From Parvularcula sp. (GTDB lineage: Bacteria > Pseudomonadota > Alphaproteobacteria > Caulobacterales > Parvularculaceae): 5,651 nt of DNA. The notes under the pieces are model-generated. The model was not told the DNA's origin, did not search any database, and saw only the letters and a program-made list of their open reading frames with translations. The stretch covers positions 1,899 through 7,549 of the forward strand of contig DNZB01000250.1 in assembly GCA_003506635.1 (NCBI GenBank), read 5' to 3'. Made by a program: the position numbers and the translations under genes. Below are positions 1-5,651 of the stretch, piece after piece (the stretch's first letter is position 1; the number at the start of each line of letters is the position of its first letter).

Positions 1-1020
1 ATGACCGACATCATTCAGGTCGTTCTCCTGATCATCGGCGGGTTCATCATAACCGCCATTGTTCTTGAAAAAGTCGGCGGCGGCGACGTTTTCGCGGGCT
101 ATCAGCGCCTTGCAGCGGATTTCCCGCAGAAATTCGACATGGTCTTGTCGCGCGACAACCCGGAGTACAAGAACCTGCCTGGTCTCGGCGTCGTCATCGG
201 CGGCATGTGGATCATGAATCTGTCCTACTGGGGCTGTAACCAGTATATCATCCAGCGCGCGCTCGGCGCGAAGGATCTGAAGGAAGCGCAAAAAGGAATT
301 CTCTTCGCGGCGTTCCTGAAAGTCCTGATGCCGCTCATCATCGTCGTCCCGGGAATTGCGGCCTTCGCCCTGGTCCCTGATCTCGCCAAGCCGGACCAGG
401 CATATCCAGAAATGATGAAGCTTGTGCCGCAGGGGCTGCGCGGGCTTATCTTCGCCGGCCTTATCGCGGCGATCGTCTCCTCGCTCGGGTCGATGATGAA
501 CTCAATCTCGACGATCTTCACGATGGATCTCTACAAGCCGCTCGCCGGCCGCAACACGAGCGAGCGCGGGCTCGTCGGCGTCGGGCGGATCACCGCCTTC
601 ACCGCCATGATCATCGCGTTATTCGCGGCGCGCCCGTTCCTCGCCGGCGCCGACCAGGTGTTCCAGATCATCCAGGAATACACGGGCTTCTTTACGCCTG
701 GGATCGTCGCGATCTTCGCGCTCGGCCTCTTCTGGGCGCGCGCGACCGAGCTTGGCGCGCTTGCGGCTGTCGTCGGGTCGTTCGCGCTGTCACTCGCGTT
801 CAAGCTCTGGCTGCCGGGCATGCCGTTCATGGATCGCGTCGGCGTTGTTTTCCTGCTGTGCATCGGACTCGGCGTCGCCTTGTCGATGATCCAGAAGCCC
901 GCAGCGGAAGAAAAAATCGTCCGCCTCGGCGACGTCTCGTTCAAGACGGGCGCCGGGTTCAACATCGGCGCGACGATCGTCACCGCGGCGATCATCGCCA
1001 TTTATGCGTTCTACTGGTGA
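1..1020 (+). CDS. Sodium/solute symporter (SSS/SGLT family), C-terminal part, truncated by window start
   Basis: This inner-membrane secondary transporter should couple sodium entry to uptake of a small solute, probably a sugar. The visible 339 residues form about nine hydrophobic segments (roughly 4-24, 61-78, 100-124, 145-168, 192-214, 228-245, 251-270, 279-297, 318-338). Family members are usually about 500-550 residues with 13-14 segments, so roughly 200 N-terminal residues lie left of the window. The ATG at base 1 is probably an internal methionine. From memory the sequence aligns well with Vibrio vSGLT: NLSYWG (73-78), NQYIIQR (80-86), EAQKGI (95-100), the SS pair at 160-161 near the expected Na2 site, and QEYTG (225-229). 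Asn73, Tyr76, Lys107 and Gln225 fall where vSGLT has galactose-contacting residues, which hints at a sugar substrate; this is inference. The loop around 122-135 is shorter than in vSGLT. The stop is TGA, six bases from the convergent tRNA. Confidence 0.93.
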   Translation: MTDIIQVVLLIIGGFIITAIVLEKVGGGDVFAGYQRLAADFPQKFDMVLSRDNPEYKNLPGLGVVIGGMWIMNLSYWGCNQYIIQRALGAKDLKEAQKGILFAAFLKVLMPLIIVVPGIAAFALVPDLAKPDQAYPEMMKLVPQGLRGLIFAGLIAAIVSSLGSMMNSISTIFTMDLYKPLAGRNTSERGLVGVGRITAFTAMIIALFAARPFLAGADQVFQIIQEYTGFFTPGIVAIFALGLFWARATELGALAAVVGSFALSLAFKLWLPGMPFMDRVGVVFLLCIGLGVALSMIQKPAAEEKIVRLGDVSFKTGAGFNIGATIVTAAIIAIYAFYW

Positions 1021-1026
1021 ATGAGC

Positions 1027-1101
1027 TGGTGAGCCCGGGTGGGATCGAACCACCGACCACCTGATTAAAAGTCAGATGCTCTACCGCTGAGCTACGGGCC
1101 C
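1027..1101 (-). tRNA. tRNA-Lys (anticodon UUU), CCA end encoded
   Basis: Read on the minus strand this is a complete 75-base cloverleaf. The acceptor stem pairs GGGCCCG with CGGGCTC, with one G-U pair. The D arm is GCTC/GAGC around a seven-base loop. The anticodon stem is TCTGA/TCAGG with loop CTTTTAA, which places TTT at 34-36. The variable loop has five bases, the T arm is GGTGG/CCACC with loop TTCGATC, the discriminator is A, and CCA is encoded. UUU reads the lysine codons AAA and AAG. The gene lies downstream of tgt on the same strand. Its 3' end sits six bases from the stop of the convergent symporter gene, so any trailer or terminator must overlap that gene. It is not a queuosine tRNA, since those have GUN anticodons. 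Confidence 0.97.
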
Positions 1102-1111
1102 ACATTCGCTC

Positions 1112-1135
1112 GCCAGCCCTGCGGAGGGGGCTAGC
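1112..1135 (-). other. RNA hairpin just upstream of tRNA-Lys
   Basis: On the minus strand GCTAGCCC and GGGCTGGC pair over eight positions with one G-U pair and an eight-base loop. On the plus strand one position is a C-A mismatch, so the structure favours minus-strand RNA. It ends about 11 bases before the tRNA 5' end. It could be part of the tRNA precursor leader or of the tgt 3' end. No U-run follows, so it is not a typical intrinsic terminator. Confidence 0.4.
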
Positions 1136-1140
1136 GCGAC

Positions 1141-1180
1141 AAGGCGTCCTGACCGGGCTTCGGGCTCCGGGGGACGCCTT
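1141..1180 (-). other. Perfect 9-bp inverted repeat / hairpin between tgt and tRNA-Lys
   Basis: AAGGCGTCC (1141-1149) and GGACGCCTT (1172-1180) are exact reverse complements. Within the 22-base interval the two CCGG blocks (1153-1156, 1167-1170) can add an inner stem. The structure lies in the gap between tgt and tRNA-Lys. It could stop or slow transcription leaving tgt, protect the tgt mRNA 3' end, or fold in the tRNA leader if the promoter at 1191-1219 is real. No poly-U tract follows on either strand, so a classical Rho-independent terminator is not supported. Confidence 0.5.
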
Positions 1181-1190
1181 GCGGACCGAC

Positions 1191-1219
1191 CTCATAAGGG
1201 CCTGTCCTTGACGGGTCAA
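1191..1219 (-). promoter_or_regulatory. Candidate sigma70-type promoter for tRNA-Lys
   Basis: Read on the minus strand, TTGACC (1219-1214) and TATGAG (1196-1191) are separated by exactly 17 bases, the optimal sigma70 spacing. The -35 matches five of six consensus bases and the -10 four of six. The next bases, GTCGGTC, are GC-rich, as in stable-RNA discriminators. Initiation near 1184 would give a leader of about 83 bases before the tRNA. The location just after the tgt stop fits a separate tRNA promoter. This is motif matching only. Confidence 0.45.
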
Positions 1220-1241
1220 CGGGCCGGTCGGCGGCGATTTC

Positions 1242-2363
1242 TCACAGAACCGTCTCGCCGGTCCGCGCCCGGAACTCGCCGACAAAGTCCGAAAGACGGC
1301 GTTCCGCGATCGCGGCGCGCAGGCCATCCATGAGCTGCTGGTAGTAGTGAAGGTTGTGCCAGCTGAGGAGCATCGGCCCCAGATATTCACCCGCTTTGAA
1401 GAGGTGATGGAGATAGGCCTTCGAATAATCGCGGCTCGCCGGGCAGCTGCTGTCGGGGTCGAGCGGCGTTTCGTCGCCGGCGAATCGAGCATTGGTAAGG
1501 GTTATCGGCCCGTCCGGCGTCCATGCCTGCCCGTGCCGGCCTGCGCGTGTCGGCAGGACGCAGTCGAACATGTCAACCCCGCGCGCGACCGCCCCGACGA
1601 TGTCCGCCGGCTTGCCGACGCCCATCAGGTATCGAGGCTTGTCCGCGTCCATGACGGGCGTGGTGAAGTCGAGAACGCGGAACATCTCCTCGCGCCCCTC
1701 GCCGACCGCAAGGCCCCCGATCGAATAGCCGGGAAAGTCGATCTCCATGAGGCGCGACAAGCTCTCGCGGCGGAGGTCTTCGTAATTCGCGCCTTGCACG
1801 ATGCCGAAGAGCGCCTGGCCTGGCTTCGACTTCTCGGCGAAGGCGCGCTTCGACCGCTCCGCCCAGCGCAAGGAAAGGCGCATCGACTCGGCCGCCTTGT
1901 CTTGCGCGATCGGGATCGCCGGACATTCATCAAGCTGCATCTGGATGTCGGCGCCGAGGAGGCATTGGATCTCGATCGAGCGCTCCGGCGACAGCATGTG
2001 CTTCGATCCGTCGATATGAGACTGGAACGAAACGCCCTCCTCCGTCAGCTTGCGGAGCGATGAAAGCGACATCACCTGAAAGCCGCCCGAGTCGGTGAGG
2101 ATGGGCCGCGGCCAGTTCATGAATTTGTGCAGCCCGCCAAGCGCCGCGACGCGCTCCGCGCCCGGCCGCAGCATCAGGTGATAAGTGTTGCCGAGAATTA
2201 TATGGGCGCCGGTCGCGGCGACATCCTCCGGAAACATCGCCTTCACCGCGCCAGCGGTGCCGACCGGCATGAAGGCAGGCGTCGCGATCTCGCCGCGCGG
2301 GGTGTGAATGACGCCCATGCGCGCGGCGCCGTCGGTCGCGTGAAGCTTGAAAGAAAAGGTCAC
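1242..2363 (-). CDS. tgt: Queuine/preQ1 tRNA-guanine transglycosylase with atypical zinc site
   Basis: This cytoplasmic enzyme exchanges guanine-34 of tRNAs with GUN anticodons for preQ1, a step of queuosine synthesis. The 373-residue length is normal and the (beta/alpha)8 barrel signatures are all present: [10 protein letters not shown] (54-63), TDSGGFQV with the general-base Asp91, LDECP with Asp145 and Cys147, GIVQG (187-191), GGLAVGE (216-222), and [10 protein letters not shown] with the nucleophile Asp267. The C-terminal zinc site usually reads CxCxxC plus a histidine; here those positions are Ser305, Cys307, Ser310 and His336, so two ligands are lost. The second glycine of the usual VQGG is Ala192. 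The start is GTG; it gives the standard N-terminus and overlaps the queA stop as GTGA, which suggests translational coupling. A GGAG lies 11 bases upstream, a rather long spacing. Identity is secure; zinc binding is in doubt. Confidence 0.97.
   Translation of the reverse strand: MTFSFKLHATDGAARMGVIHTPRGEIATPAFMPVGTAGAVKAMFPEDVAATGAHIILGNTYHLMLRPGAERVAALGGLHKFMNWPRPILTDSGGFQVMSLSSLRKLTEEGVSFQSHIDGSKHMLSPERSIEIQCLLGADIQMQLDECPAIPIAQDKAAESMRLSLRWAERSKRAFAEKSKPGQALFGIVQGANYEDLRRESLSRLMEIDFPGYSIGGLAVGEGREEMFRVLDFTTPVMDADKPRYLMGVGKPADIVGAVARGVDMFDCVLPTRAGRHGQAWTPDGPITLTNARFAGDETPLDPDSSCPASRDYSKAYLHHLFKAGEYLGPMLLSWHNLHYYQQLMDGLRAAIAERRLSDFVGEFRARTGETVL
2360..2363 (-). other. GTGA overlap coupling queA stop to tgt start
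   Basis: On the minus strand the four bases GTGA contain the tgt GTG start and the queA TGA stop. Such overlaps let a terminating ribosome restart on the next gene, which fits near-equal production of two enzymes acting in sequence on the same tRNA position. Confidence 0.85.
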
Positions 2364-3421
2364 CGGACGGCGCGCTCCAGCAGCGAGGCGTCGCCATAGG
2401 AATAGAAGCGATACCCCGCGTCAATTGCGTGCGCGTAAGCGCGCTTCATCGTCTCGGTTCCCGCGAACGCGCAAACCAGCATGAACAGCGTCGAGCGCGG
2501 CAGGTGGAAATTGGTCATCAGCGCGTCGACGGAGCGGAAGCGATAGCCGGGCGTGATGAAGATGTCCGTTTCCGCGGTGAACGGTCGAATGAAGCCGGCT
2601 TCGTCTGCCGCGCTTTCAAGAAGGCGCAGGCTCGTCGTGCCCACAGCGACAATGCGCCCGCCCGATGCGCGCGCCGCGTTTATGCACGCCGCCTGGTCTT
2701 CGGTGATCTCGCCCCATTCGGCGTGCATCTTGTGGCCGCGCACCTCCTCCGCCGTGACCGGCAGGAACGTTCCTGCTCCGACATGCAGCGTGATCGTTTC
2801 GGTCCTGGCGCCCGCCTCGCGCAGGCGCGTGAAGAGTTCTGGCGTAAAATGCAGCCCCGCGGTCGGCGCCGCGACGGAGCCTGCTTCCCGCGCATAGACC
2901 GTCTGATAGGCCGTCGCGTCCCCAGATGTCAGCGCACGCTTGCGCGCAATATAGGGCGGCAGCGGCGGCGCGCCGTAAGCCGCGAGAAGCCGGTCGAAAT
3001 CGGCGCCAGAGGCGTTGAACCGCAACGTCGCCTCAGCCTCATTGCGCGCTTCCACCTCGGCTGCAAATTCCTCAGCGAAGGTGACGATGTCGCCCGCCTT
3101 GAGACGCTTGGCCGGCCTCGCAAAGGCCCGCCATCGTGCGCCGCCCGTGTCCGGCAGCCGCCTAAGTAAGGTCACATCGACGGCGACCGCCGCGCCATCG
3201 TCCCGCGCCGCGCGCACGCCGTAAAGCTGAGCCGGAATGACCAGGGTGTCATTGAGGACGAGGAGATCGCCCGGACGCAGCAGCAAGGGCAAATCGCGAA
3301 CGACGCGGTCGTCGAACGCTTCGCCGCACAGATGGAGAAGGCGCGCGCTGTCGCGCGGCGCCGCCGGATGTAGGGCGATCCGATCTTCCGGCAGGTCGAA
3401 GTCAAACACGTCAACACGCAT
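2360..3421 (-). CDS. queA: S-adenosylmethionine:tRNA ribosyltransferase-isomerase (QueA)
   Basis: QueA moves the ribosyl part of S-adenosylmethionine onto preQ1 at tRNA position 34, making epoxyqueuosine after Tgt has acted. The 353-residue product is of normal family length. Recognisable motifs in order are [12 protein letters not shown] (5-16), LVLNDT (54-59), PPYIARK (155-161), YQTVYA (172-177), [13 protein letters not shown] (181-193), [10 protein letters not shown] (213-222), HKMHAE (230-235), GTTSLR (261-266), TPGYRF (290-295), NFHLPRSTL (304-312) and YGDASLL (342-348). The ATG at 3421 is chosen because it begins the family's usual MRVDxFDF opening. The frame stays open further upstream, but only antisense to the propeller gene. 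No Shine-Dalgarno is visible ahead of the ATG; the preceding bases are CCGCCCGCC. queA is upstream of tgt and shares four bases with it. No substitution is seen in the motifs listed. Confidence 0.97.
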   Translation of the reverse strand: MRVDVFDFDLPEDRIALHPAAPRDSARLLHLCGEAFDDRVVRDLPLLLRPGDLLVLNDTLVIPAQLYGVRAARDDGAAVAVDVTLLRRLPDTGGARWRAFARPAKRLKAGDIVTFAEEFAAEVEARNEAEATLRFNASGADFDRLLAAYGAPPLPPYIARKRALTSGDATAYQTVYAREAGSVAAPTAGLHFTPELFTRLREAGARTETITLHVGAGTFLPVTAEEVRGHKMHAEWGEITEDQAACINAARASGGRIVAVGTTSLRLLESAADEAGFIRPFTAETDIFITPGYRFRSVDALMTNFHLPRSTLFMLVCAFAGTETMKRAYAHAIDAGYRFYSYGDASLLERAVR

Positions 3422-3437
3422 GGCGGGCGGGTGGTAG

Positions 3438-3450
3438 CCGGACCGTCCGG
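3438..3450. repeat. Short inverted repeat in the queA / propeller gene divergent region
   Basis: CCGGAC and GTCCGG flank a single base, forming a 13-base near-palindrome that ends 16 bases upstream of the queA start codon. It could be an operator in the shared divergent region, but GC-rich DNA produces repeats of this size by chance. The rest of the 120-base gap (3422-3541) holds no promoter I would defend. On the plus strand, TTGCCT (3485-3490) and GATAGT (3507-3512) with 16-base spacing are a weak candidate. Confidence 0.25.
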
Positions 3451-3530
3451 GAAGGGCCAGCCCGAGCGCGTCGCACCGCGGCCTTTGCCTTCTCGCCCGA
3501 TCGCGCGATAGTTGCGGCGTCGTCACGCGT

Positions 3531-3536
3531 GAGGGG
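3531..3536 (+). promoter_or_regulatory. Shine-Dalgarno of the propeller gene
   Basis: GAGGGG lies five bases before the ATG at 3542. It supports this start, which also gives a basic N-terminus directly followed by the membrane anchor. Confidence 0.65.
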
Positions 3537-3541
3537 TCCAA

Positions 3542-5179
3542 ATGGCGAAAACGCCGAAATTGCCCAAATGGTTCTGGCTTGGATGCGGAACCGCCGGGCT
3601 TGCCTTTGTCGCTGTCTTCCTCGCGGGAAGCGGGATTTTCGGCTGGCGCCTCTATCAGCTCGAATGGAAGCCGCAAGGGCGGACCGCCTTGCGGTTCGAA
3701 GACGCCCGGCTCGACTTCGAAAACGTCCTTGATATTTCGAAGGGGACCGGCTCCCTGCCATTCATGGCCGCCGTCGTGATCGACCGCGACGGAGACGGAC
3801 GCGACGAGGCGTTTCTGGGCGGCGGGCGGGACCAGGCGGACGGCCTGTTCGCTTACAACGACAACGCCAGGGCCTTCATCAATGTCGCCGCCTTTGCAGG
3901 AATTGAAAAACCCAAGGGCGATGCAACCATGGGCGGCGGCGCGATCGACCTTGACGGCGACGCCTTGCCGGAACTCTTCGTCGCGCGAGAGAGCGGCGTC
4001 TGGCTCTATCGCAACAAGGGCGATCGCTTTGAGGGCGAAAGGCTTGACCTGCCGATCGATGCATCGACGGTTCCGCTCTCGATCAGCTTCGGCGACGTCA
4101 ATCGCGACGGCAAAGCGGATTTTTACGTGTCGGGCTATCTCCGCAACGACCTGGTCGAGGGGCAAACGATCTTCACGCGCCCTTATGGCGGCTACAGCTA
4201 CCTCTTCGTGAATAATGGCGATGACAGCTGGCGCGACGCGACCGAGGAATACGGCCTCAAGCGCCAGCACAACACCTTTACCGCGCTCTTTGCCGATCTC
4301 GACAATGATTTCGACGGCGATCTCGTCGTTGCTGAGGACACGGGCGTCGTCGAGACCTGGGAAAACACGGGCGCCCCGCCGATGCGGCGGATCGACAATC
4401 CGTCGGTCAATTCCTATCCGATGGGCGTCGCCGCCGGCGATATCGACAATGACGGGCGCACCGATCTTTATTTTTCAAATGTCGGCCCGACGATCCCGGA
4501 AGCGGTCGTGCGCGGCGACCTTCCGGAGGATGCGCCGTTCAATCCCGACTACATGCTGTTCCGCAATCTGGGCGGACTAAAGTTCGAGGACGCGGCGAAG
4601 TCGCTGAAGGCCGCGCGCCTTGGATTCGGCTGGGGCGCCGTCGCCGCCGATCTCGACCTCGACGGGCATGAGGACTTCGTCATCGCCCAGAATTACGCCA
4701 AATTCGGACAGCCGGCGATCATTCACCGCTACAGCTGCAAGATCATGCGCAATGAAGGGGGCGCCGGTTTTGCACCGGTTGAAAGACGAACCGGCGCGGC
4801 GAACCGCCGATTCGCCATCGCGCCGATGATCGGCGATTATGACGGCGACGGGCGGCCCGATCTTATCTGGGCCAATCTGAACGGTCCTTCGCAGGCTCAT
4901 CTCAACCGCACGCCCGGCGCCAACGTCATCCGCATCGCATTTCCCGACGCCGTCCAGTCCTTGCATGCGCGTGTTGAGGTTGTCGCCGGCGCGACGCGCA
5001 TCTATCGCGAAGTCGTGTCCAGCCAGGGTCTTGCGAGCGACCAGTCCGCAAGCCTCTTCATCGGCCTTGGCGCTGAAACGGCCGCGGACAAGGTTACAAT
5101 CCGCTTCGCTGACGGACGCACGGAAGAACACAGCGATGTCGCCGCCGGCGACGTGATCATTCCCGGAGAGACGCGATGA
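3542..5179 (+). CDS. Membrane-anchored FG-GAP/VCBS beta-propeller protein with C-terminal ASPIC/UnbV domain (CRTAC1-like)
   Basis: The function of this 545-residue protein is unknown. A basic N-terminus (MAKTPKLPK) precedes one hydrophobic segment (about 11-38), which should act as an uncleaved signal anchor and place the rest in the periplasm or outside. Seven calcium-loop motifs of the DxDxDGxxD type follow at 81-89, 136-144, 185-193, 252-260, 300-308, 370-378 and 432-440. They are 48-70 residues apart, as expected for a seven-bladed propeller. The second (DLDGDALPE) and fourth (DLDNDFDGD) are imperfect. Residues about 475-541 ([16 protein letters not shown] ... FIGLG ... [12 protein letters not shown]) match the ASPIC/UnbV domain found at the end of CRTAC1-type proteins. 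No enzyme active site is recognisable, so a calcium-dependent binding or adhesion role is inference. No lipobox is present; Cys15 lies inside the anchor without the usual context. It is divergent from queA and coupled by ATGA to the next gene. Confidence 0.9.
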   Translation: MAKTPKLPKWFWLGCGTAGLAFVAVFLAGSGIFGWRLYQLEWKPQGRTALRFEDARLDFENVLDISKGTGSLPFMAAVVIDRDGDGRDEAFLGGGRDQADGLFAYNDNARAFINVAAFAGIEKPKGDATMGGGAIDLDGDALPELFVARESGVWLYRNKGDRFEGERLDLPIDASTVPLSISFGDVNRDGKADFYVSGYLRNDLVEGQTIFTRPYGGYSYLFVNNGDDSWRDATEEYGLKRQHNTFTALFADLDNDFDGDLVVAEDTGVVETWENTGAPPMRRIDNPSVNSYPMGVAAGDIDNDGRTDLYFSNVGPTIPEAVVRGDLPEDAPFNPDYMLFRNLGGLKFEDAAKSLKAARLGFGWGAVAADLDLDGHEDFVIAQNYAKFGQPAIIHRYSCKIMRNEGGAGFAPVERRTGAANRRFAIAPMIGDYDGDGRPDLIWANLNGPSQAHLNRTPGANVIRIAFPDAVQSLHARVEVVAGATRIYREVVSSQGLASDQSASLFIGLGAETAADKVTIRFADGRTEEHSDVAAGDVIIPGETR

Positions 5180-5651
5180 CAACCAATTCCTCAACCGCGC
5201 GCCTTGCCGGCGCGCTTGGGCTCGCCGGCGCGCTGGCGACGGGCTTCGGCGAGGGGTTGCTGCAATACGCGCCCGGCGCCGATTTCGCCGATCAGGGTTA
5301 TAGCTATTTCAACGCCATTCCCATCGACCGGCAGGGCGTCGGACACTTCATCGCCGTCTTGTCGGCGCCGCTCTATCTCCTCGGCTATTGGCACCTGACA
5401 CGCAATCTGGCGCCGGGGCGCCCGCGCCTTTCCAACGCGCTGTTTCTGATGACCGCCTACGGCTTCACAATCGGCGCTGTGTGGATCGGCGAGCGCTATT
5501 TCCTCGCCGCAACCGCGCATGCGATCGCGGCCGGTGAAGCTTCGCCCGACCTGCTCGCCGATTTCAGCCGCCATCATGAACCCTTCGTCAACGCGCTAAG
5601 GATCGCGATCGCGCTTTTCTCGATCGCCTGGATCTGGCTAATCGCGAGCGG
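5176..5651 (+). CDS. Multi-pass membrane protein of unknown function (possibly DUF6796-like), truncated by window end
   Basis: An open frame of 158 complete codons runs off the right edge. The ATG at 5176 overlaps the preceding stop as ATGA, and GGAGAG (5165-5170) lies five bases upstream, so the start is well supported. Four hydrophobic segments are visible (about 8-30, 54-75, 87-111 and 139-158). Between the first two is a polar stretch (31-53) with GYSYFNAIPIDRQG. Between the last two is a likely soluble loop with an acidic and histidine-rich part (EASPDLL ... SRHHEP, 121-136). Charged or polar residues near or within the segments include Glu26, His57, His73, Glu106 and Arg107. From memory the pattern, with a glycine-rich first segment ending in GFGEGLLQY, resembles proteins labelled DUF6796; this is tentative. 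Coupling to the propeller gene suggests the two products act in one membrane-associated unit. Confidence 0.85.
   Translation, partial: MTTNSSTARLAGALGLAGALATGFGEGLLQYAPGADFADQGYSYFNAIPIDRQGVGHFIAVLSAPLYLLGYWHLTRNLAPGRPRLSNALFLMTAYGFTIGAVWIGERYFLAATAHAIAAGEASPDLLADFSRHHEPFVNALRIAIALFSIAWIWLIAS
5203..5238 (+). repeat. Two-copy 18-base in-frame tandem repeat
   Basis: Bases 5203-5220 and 5221-5238 match at 15 of 18 positions and encode LAGALG-LAGALA in the first membrane segment of the truncated membrane protein. This probably reflects duplication of a small codon block or simple Ala/Gly/Leu composition. Confidence 0.5.

Noticed and set aside
983..995. Short GGCGAT/ATCGCC hairpin followed by ATTTAT near the symporter stop, as a terminator
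   Set aside because: The stem is about four usable base pairs, it lies inside the coding sequence before the stop, and the following tract is not U-rich enough.
1..1020. Treating the symporter as a complete 339-residue gene starting at base 1
   Set aside because: The sequence aligns with the middle and end of SGLT-type transporters. A protein starting here would lack the first helices of the transport core, so the window edge, not a real start, is the better explanation.
1027..1101. Functional link between tRNA-Lys and the adjacent queuosine genes
   Set aside because: Queuosine enzymes act on tRNAs with GUN anticodons. This tRNA has UUU, so the adjacency says nothing about substrate.
992..1492. 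166-residue minus-strand open frame spanning the tRNA and the tgt 3' end
   Set aside because: It translates through the tRNA gene and an out-of-frame part of tgt, so it is not a plausible protein.
1347..2063. 238-residue plus-strand open frame opposite tgt
   Set aside because: It is antisense to the unmistakable tgt gene, is rich in Arg and Ala, and shows no recognisable domain.
3500..3509. 10-base palindrome ATCGCGCGAT in the divergent region
   Set aside because: Several palindromes of this length are expected by chance in a GC-rich window of this size, and nothing else marks it as a site.
2360..4270. A 636-residue minus-strand open frame that would extend QueA by 283 N-terminal residues
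   Set aside because: The extra part lies mostly antisense to the propeller gene, has no family resemblance, and QueA has its normal start and length from the ATG at 3421. It is an open antisense frame produced by GC-rich codon bias.
4577..5194. 205-residue minus-strand open frame opposite the propeller gene
   Set aside because: It is antisense to the ASPIC/UnbV coding region, which has clear domain evidence. The composition looks like a codon shadow and no motif is seen.
5191..5577. 128-residue minus-strand open frame near the right edge
   Set aside because: It is antisense to the membrane protein gene at 5176 onward, which has a good start, a ribosome binding site and hydrophobic segments.

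Overview
The window looks like chromosomal DNA from a GC-rich Gram-negative bacterium, most likely an alphaproteobacterium. Reasons: about 60-65% G+C by eye, queA and tgt directly adjacent in one operon, and the QueA and Tgt sequence style. Placement below class level is a guess. No insertion sequence, CRISPR array, integrase, phage gene or origin is visible, and no gene-free stretch exceeds 300 bases.

Layout. Bases 1-1020 (+) are the C-terminal part of a sodium/solute symporter of the SGLT type, cut by the left window edge. Only six bases after its stop lies the 3' end of a convergent tRNA-Lys(UUU) gene (minus strand, 1027-1101, CCA encoded). A 140-base gap (1102-1241) follows, holding two hairpins and a sigma70-like promoter candidate, all best read on the minus strand. 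Then come tgt (1242-2363) and queA (2360-3421), both minus strand. They are joined by a four-base GTGA overlap, with queA first. The 120-base gap 3422-3541 separates queA from a divergent plus-strand pair. That pair is a membrane-anchored FG-GAP/VCBS seven-bladed propeller protein with a C-terminal ASPIC/UnbV domain (3542-5179), followed through an ATGA overlap by a multi-pass membrane protein (5176 onward) that runs off the right edge.

How the genes work together. QueA and Tgt act in queuosine synthesis. Tgt inserts preQ1 at position 34 of tRNAs with GUN anticodons (Tyr, His, Asn, Asp), and QueA then converts it to epoxyqueuosine. The neighbouring tRNA-Lys has a UUU anticodon and is not a substrate. 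The propeller/membrane pair is clearly a translationally coupled unit of unknown function and is the least explained part of the window. The most notable single-gene oddity is Tgt: two of the three cysteines of its zinc site are serines, while the catalytic aspartates and the zinc-site histidine are kept.
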